Assembly (NCBI GenBank): GCA_018716005.1
Contig: DVKN01000188.1
Location: forward strand, 1 to 17,191
Source: Candidatus Scatomorpha stercoravium
GTDB taxonomy: Bacteria > Bacillota > Clostridia > Oscillospirales > Oscillospiraceae
Reading direction: 5' to 3'
DNA length: 17,191 bases
Numbering within the stretch: position 1 is the stretch's first letter; the number at the start of each line of letters is the position of its first letter. Of the stretch, positions 14,242 through 17,191 are shown in pieces. Both the position numbers and the translations under genes were made by a program. Below the pieces are notes generated by a model. It saw only the letters and a program-made list of their open reading frames with translations. It did no database searches and was not told where the DNA came from.

Positions 14242-15248
14242 GCCGTGCGCCCCCTTCTCTGCCGCAGCAGCAGCCATATGAAGAAGGGCCCGCCTATGAG
14301 CGAGAGCGTTATGCCGACGGGCAGCTCGTAGGGCGCGAAGACGAGCCGCGAGGCCGTGTCGCATACGAGCAGCAGCACCGCCCCGCCCAGGGCGCAGGCG
14401 GGCAGCAGCGCCCTCGCCTCCCCTCCGGAGAAGCGGCGCATGATGTGCGGCGTGACGAGGCCAACGAAGCCGAGCAGGCCGGCGAAGCTGACCGTCGCCC
14501 CCGCGAGGGCCGCGGCGACGGCGAGCAGTAGCACGCGCATCCGCCCCGCGTCCATGCCGAGGCCGCGCGCCGTCTCCCCGCCGAGGGAGAGGACGTCGAG
14601 CTCGTTCGTGAGCGAAAACGCGGCGGCGAGCCCGACGGCGGCCGCGGCGGCCGGCCAGGCGAGGCGCTCCATGCTGAGGCTCTCGAGGGAGCCTATGCGG
14701 AAGTCCGCGTAGGCGTTCAGCGCGTCGGGCGCGAAGGTGACGACCGCGTCCACGAGCGCGGCGAGGATATTGCTGACGGCCACGCCCGCGAGGACGAGCG
14801 TTATGCGGCTCGCGCCGGTGCGCTCGGCTATGAAGAGCACGAGCAGGGCGGCGGCCATGGCCCCGGCGAAAGCGGCGGCGGGCACGAGAGCGAGCGAGTC
14901 CGGCGCTATGGCGCAGCATATCGCGGCGGCGAGGCCGGCCCCGGCGTTCACGCCGACTGTGCCCGGCGAGGCGAGCGGGTTCGCGAGGACGCTCTGCGTT
15001 ATCGCTCCGGCCACGGCGAGCGAGGCCCCGGCGAGTATGCAGCCGGCCGTGCGCGGGGCCCGGGCGTATACCACTATCCGCGCCGCGGCCGAGGCGTCGT
15101 CCCCCGAAAAGAGGGCGCGCAGCACCTCGCCTAACGGCACGCCGACCGGCCCGAGGGCCAGCGAGAGCGCCGCCGCGGCGGCGAGCATCGCGGCCAGCAG
15201 CGCGAATAGGCGCGCCCTATGCGTAGAGTATTTCGGCGAGCTTTTCAT
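14238..15248 (-). CDS. ABC transporter permease, FecCD/BtuC family
   Basis: A 336-residue integral membrane protein, probably with about ten membrane helices, forming the channel of an importer for iron-siderophore, heme or cobalamin. The first helix is about residues 13-32. The family hallmark GCILAGASLAVAGAITQSVL followed by NPLASPGTVGVNAGAG is plain, as are RITLVLAGVAVSNILAAL, the SLGGETARGLG cytoplasmic loop, and GLLGFVGLVTPHIMRRFSG, which contacts the ATPase. The ATG at 15248 follows GGGGAGG and overlaps the end of the binding-protein gene by 32 bases. Only one permease gene is present, so it would work as a homodimer. Confidence 0.92.
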   Translation of the reverse strand: MKSSPKYSTHRARLFALLAAMLAAAAALSLALGPVGVPLGEVLRALFSGDDASAAARIVVYARAPRTAGCILAGASLAVAGAITQSVLANPLASPGTVGVNAGAGLAAAICCAIAPDSLALVPAAAFAGAMAAALLVLFIAERTGASRITLVLAGVAVSNILAALVDAVVTFAPDALNAYADFRIGSLESLSMERLAWPAAAAAVGLAAAFSLTNELDVLSLGGETARGLGMDAGRMRVLLLAVAAALAGATVSFAGLLGFVGLVTPHIMRRFSGGEARALLPACALGGAVLLLVCDTASRLVFAPYELPVGITLSLIGGPFFIWLLLRQRRGRTA

Positions 15249-16152
15249 AGGCCTCCCCCCAGCGGGCGTTGGGCTTCAGGTTATAGAGCTCGTGCTCGAG
15301 CGTATAGAAGCGCCCCTCGCGCACGGCCCTGAGCCCCGACCAGGCGGGGTTCGAGAGCAGCGTCTCGCTGAGCGTCTCCATGGCCCGCTCCGGGTCCGAG
15401 CCCTGCAATACGGCGAAGATATAGTCCGGCTCCGCGGCGATTACCGCCTCGAGGCTGAGGCTCTCGAGCAGCGCCGCGTCCGAGTCCGCGACGTTCACGC
15501 AGCCGAGGTCGCGCAGCATCTCCCCGGCGACGCTGTCATAGCTCGCTTTCACCTTGCAGCTCACGCCGGTGGCGCGTATCACGAGCACGGTGGGCGCGCT
15601 GCCGTCGGCGCGGGCTTTGGCGGCGTCTATCTCCTCGCGGACGGCGAGGCCGTGCTTCTCATAGTTCTCCCGCTCCCCGGTGAGCTGGGTGCATATGTCG
15701 AGCATATTGAGGTAGTCCTCGAAGCTCTGCACGTCGAAGTACGCGGCCGGTATCCCGGCGGCGGAGAGCACGCCCTCCAGCTCGAGGTCGGCGGCGGTGT
15801 TCACGCTCGCGAGGACGAAATCCGGCTCCGAGGCGAGCAGCGTCTCGAGGCTGGGCTGCTTAACCACGCCGAGGTTCGCGACCTCCGGGCCGAGGCCCAG
15901 GTCGAAGCTCGTCCAGGCGTCGTCCGCGGCGGCTATGAGCGTATCCTCTCCCCCGGCGAGGCACCAGACCTCGGCAAAGGAGCCTATGAGCGCCGCGACG
16001 CGCGCCGGTTTCGCCGGGGCGGCGACGCTCCGGCCCAGGTCGTCGGTGAAGACGAGCGCATCCCCCGCGGCCTTATCCTCCGCGCCCCCGCCCGCGCCGC
16101 AGGCGGACAGCAGCAGGGCGAGGAGCAGTATACCGGTGATGGTCCTTCTCAT
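15217..16152 (-). CDS. ABC transporter substrate-binding lipoprotein (FecB/BtuF-like, cluster A type III)
   Basis: A 311-residue extracellular lipoprotein that captures the cargo for the adjacent importer. The signal peptide MRRTITGILLLALLLSAC has a lipobox LLSAC, with C18 lipidated. The mature protein follows the helical-backbone fold of the family: VFTDDLGRSVAAPAKPARVAAL at the start, LETLLASEPDFVLAS in the first lobe, a long linking helix around 160-180, then LEAVIAAEPDYIFAV and NPAWSGLRAVREGRFYTL. Candidate cargoes are ferric siderophore, heme or a corrinoid; siroheme genes next door favour iron or a tetrapyrrole, by inference. No clear ribosome site precedes the ATG at 16152; a hairpin lies 14-40 bases upstream. 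Confidence 0.88.
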   Translation of the reverse strand: MRRTITGILLLALLLSACGAGGGAEDKAAGDALVFTDDLGRSVAAPAKPARVAALIGSFAEVWCLAGGEDTLIAAADDAWTSFDLGLGPEVANLGVVKQPSLETLLASEPDFVLASVNTAADLELEGVLSAAGIPAAYFDVQSFEDYLNMLDICTQLTGERENYEKHGLAVREEIDAAKARADGSAPTVLVIRATGVSCKVKASYDSVAGEMLRDLGCVNVADSDAALLESLSLEAVIAAEPDYIFAVLQGSDPERAMETLSETLLSNPAWSGLRAVREGRFYTLEHELYNLKPNARWGEAYEKLAEILYA

Positions 16153-16165
16153 TCAAAGACAATTG

Positions 16166-16192
16166 GGGGGAACCCCATGGCAGGGCTCCCCC
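16166..16192 (-). promoter_or_regulatory. Intercistronic hairpin between reductase and importer genes
   Basis: On the - strand GGGGGAGCCC pairs with GGGTTCCCCC around a 7-base loop, a 10-bp stem with one G-U pair. No T-run follows. It could slow or partly end transcription, shield the upstream mRNA from decay, or hide the start of the binding-protein gene, which lacks an obvious ribosome site. It fills most of the 69-base gap. Confidence 0.4.
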
Positions 16193-16221
16193 GGCTCCCT
16201 TCTGGATTATTGCTTCGCCGC

Positions 16222-17169
16222 TCAGCAGCTCGCGCCGCCCACGGTGTGCTTGGGCTCGGAGAGTATCTCCTCCTTGCGCGCGAGGACGTCGTCCGCGAGG
16301 AGCATCTCGATGAACTTGTCCGCGCCCACGCGGTCTATCGTGCGGCCGAAGCGCTCGCCGGTCACGCCCTGCTCGCGGAAGAGCAGGAGCGCTTTCTCGA
16401 CCATGGAGCGGACCTCTTCCCTGCTGAATATGCCGGGGACGCGCGTGCCGAGGCGCTGGGTCTTGCCCCAGATGCCGCCTATGTACACGGCGAAGCCGCG
16501 CTGCTTCTCGCTGACGGCGCCGAAATGGCAGGCGGGGATGCACTTGCCGCAGTTGGTGCACTTGTCCCAGTCTATGACGAGCTTGCCGTCGGGGCCCTTC
16601 GAGCAGGCCTTGACGGGACACTTCTCGACGCAGGCGCACTTGCCGCAGGCCTTGCACTCGCCGGCGTGCAGCTCGGGCACGCTCTGGCCGAATACGCCGA
16701 AGTCGTGCAGCGCGGGCTTGACGCAGTTATTCGGGCAGCCGCCGACGGCTATCTTGAACTTGTGCGGCAGCTTCACGCTGTGCCAGCCGAGGTAGAACTC
16801 GCGGAAGAGCTCGTCGGCGAACTCCTGCGTGTCCTCGAGCCCGTGGACGCAGACCGTGCCCTTGCAGGCGACGACCGGGCGCACGACGCTGCCCGTGCCG
16901 CCGGTGACGAGGCCGCAGGCCTCCACCGCCGCGGCCAGCGGCTCGATGTTCTCGTAGCTGACGCCCTGGATTTCCACCGTGAGGCGCACGGTCAGGGCGA
17001 GCTTGCCGTTGCCGTATTTCTCGGCGGCGTCGGTGAGCGCGCGCAGCTGCTCCGCCGTGAACACGCCGTTGCTCGAGACGACGCGCGCCACAAAGTGCTC
17101 GCCGTCGTTCGTCATGATTATCCCGCGCCCCTTGAGGGCCTTCTTTTCCTCTTCGCTTATTTTAAGCAT
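16222..17169 (-). CDS. Siroheme/4Fe-4S sulfite (nitrite) reductase-like protein with ferredoxin domain
   Basis: A 315-residue one-subunit member of the sulfite/nitrite reductase superfamily. Such enzymes carry siroheme bridged to a [4Fe-4S] cluster and reduce sulfite or nitrite by six electrons; the true substrate is unknown here. The ferredoxin-like half-domain (GKLALTVRLTVEIQGV) is followed by the cluster ligands ACKGTVCVHG (C102, C107) and GGCPNNCVKP (C145, C149). A two-cluster ferredoxin insert comes next (C172, C175, C178, C184; C204, C207, C210, C214). The first ferredoxin motif has extra cysteines and a 5-residue gap (CGKCACVEKCP). ATG 17169 is preferred over an in-frame GTG at 17190 because AAGGGAG lies just upstream. 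Its promoter lies outside the window; it heads the visible importer/siroheme cluster. Confidence 0.85.
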   Translation of the reverse strand: MLKISEEEKKALKGRGIIMTNDGEHFVARVVSSNGVFTAEQLRALTDAAEKYGNGKLALTVRLTVEIQGVSYENIEPLAAAVEACGLVTGGTGSVVRPVVACKGTVCVHGLEDTQEFADELFREFYLGWHSVKLPHKFKIAVGGCPNNCVKPALHDFGVFGQSVPELHAGECKACGKCACVEKCPVKACSKGPDGKLVIDWDKCTNCGKCIPACHFGAVSEKQRGFAVYIGGIWGKTQRLGTRVPGIFSREEVRSMVEKALLLFREQGVTGERFGRTIDRVGADKFIEMLLADDVLARKEEILSEPKHTVGGASC

Positions 17170-17191
17170 ATTTTCTCCCTTCCCGCGCACA

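Noticed and set aside
14242..14919. An N-terminal extension of the ABC ATPase by 226 codons
   Set aside because: The extension lies inside the permease in another frame and is Arg/Ala-rich. The ATG at 14241 gives a normal-length ATPase beginning MIELRSL.
16840..16900. C-x4-C spacing in the siroheme-cluster motif as an anomaly
   Set aside because: Larger sulfite reductases have C-x5-C, but I believe small clostridial members also read CKGTxC, so it is probably normal for the subfamily.
17170..17190. GTG start for the sulfite-reductase-like protein
   Set aside because: The stretch contains the AAGGGAG ribosome site for the ATG at 17169, which starts the natural MLKISEEE sequence.
1..17191. 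Defence system, CRISPR array, mobile element, tRNA or rRNA
   Set aside because: I looked on both strands and found no repeat-spacer pattern, transposase, integrase, toxin-antitoxin pair or recognisable tRNA/rRNA sequence; nearly all DNA is covered by metabolic and transport genes.

Overview
The window looks like a chromosomal piece of a high-GC, strictly anaerobic, Gram-positive-type bacterium, most likely an uncultured gut member of the class Clostridia (Oscillospirales/Christensenellales-like). This is inferred from strong AAGGAGG-type ribosome sites, AT-rich sigma-A-type promoters between GC-rich genes, a fused CobA-HemD protein, a ferredoxin-nitroreductase fusion, a 2-hydroxyacyl-CoA dehydratase-type pair and a small siroheme/4Fe-4S sulfite-reductase-like protein. 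I see no phage, transposon, CRISPR, tRNA or rRNA.

Layout from left to right: (1) a long perfect hairpin that may be a dispersed repeat (33-76), then a ferredoxin-nitroreductase on the + strand (116-880). A bidirectional terminator separates it from the convergent diaminopimelate decarboxylase gene lysA (936-2186, -). (2) A compact divergent control region (2187-2373), where a 21-bp palindrome carries the -10 boxes of two opposing promoters. (3) An alpha-glucan operon on + (2374-8614): branching enzyme glgB, glycogen synthase glgA, a 248-aa protein, and a GH13 alpha-glucan hydrolase, closed by a terminator at 8634-8660. The 248-aa protein appears to be an internal segment of a GT35 glycogen phosphorylase that has lost its catalytic parts. 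(4) A near-perfect consensus promoter drives two adjacent 2-hydroxyacyl-CoA dehydratase-family subunits (8789-11377), closed by a terminator. (5) A convergent minus-strand cluster (17169 down to 11419): siroheme/4Fe-4S reductase, a FecBCD/BtuFCD-type importer (binding lipoprotein, permease, ATPase), precorrin-2 dehydrogenase, and CobA-HemD.

How the parts work together: glgB and glgA build branched storage glucan from ADP-glucose and the GH13 enzyme trims it. No glgC or full-length glgP lies in the window, so ADP-glucose supply and phosphorolysis must be encoded elsewhere. The minus-strand cluster combines a likely siroheme enzyme, the last steps of siroheme synthesis (uroporphyrinogen III synthase, C-methyltransferase, dehydrogenase/ferrochelatase) and an importer whose likely cargo is an iron or tetrapyrrole complex.

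The most unusual item is the phosphorylase-derived small protein (5871-6617). It is intact, sits in frame inside the glucan operon and is translationally coupled to the GH13 gene, yet it lacks the phosphorylase catalytic His loop and the entire PLP domain. Second is the dehydratase-like pair, in which several expected cluster-binding cysteines appear replaced. All family assignments were made by eye from sequence motifs; no database search was run.
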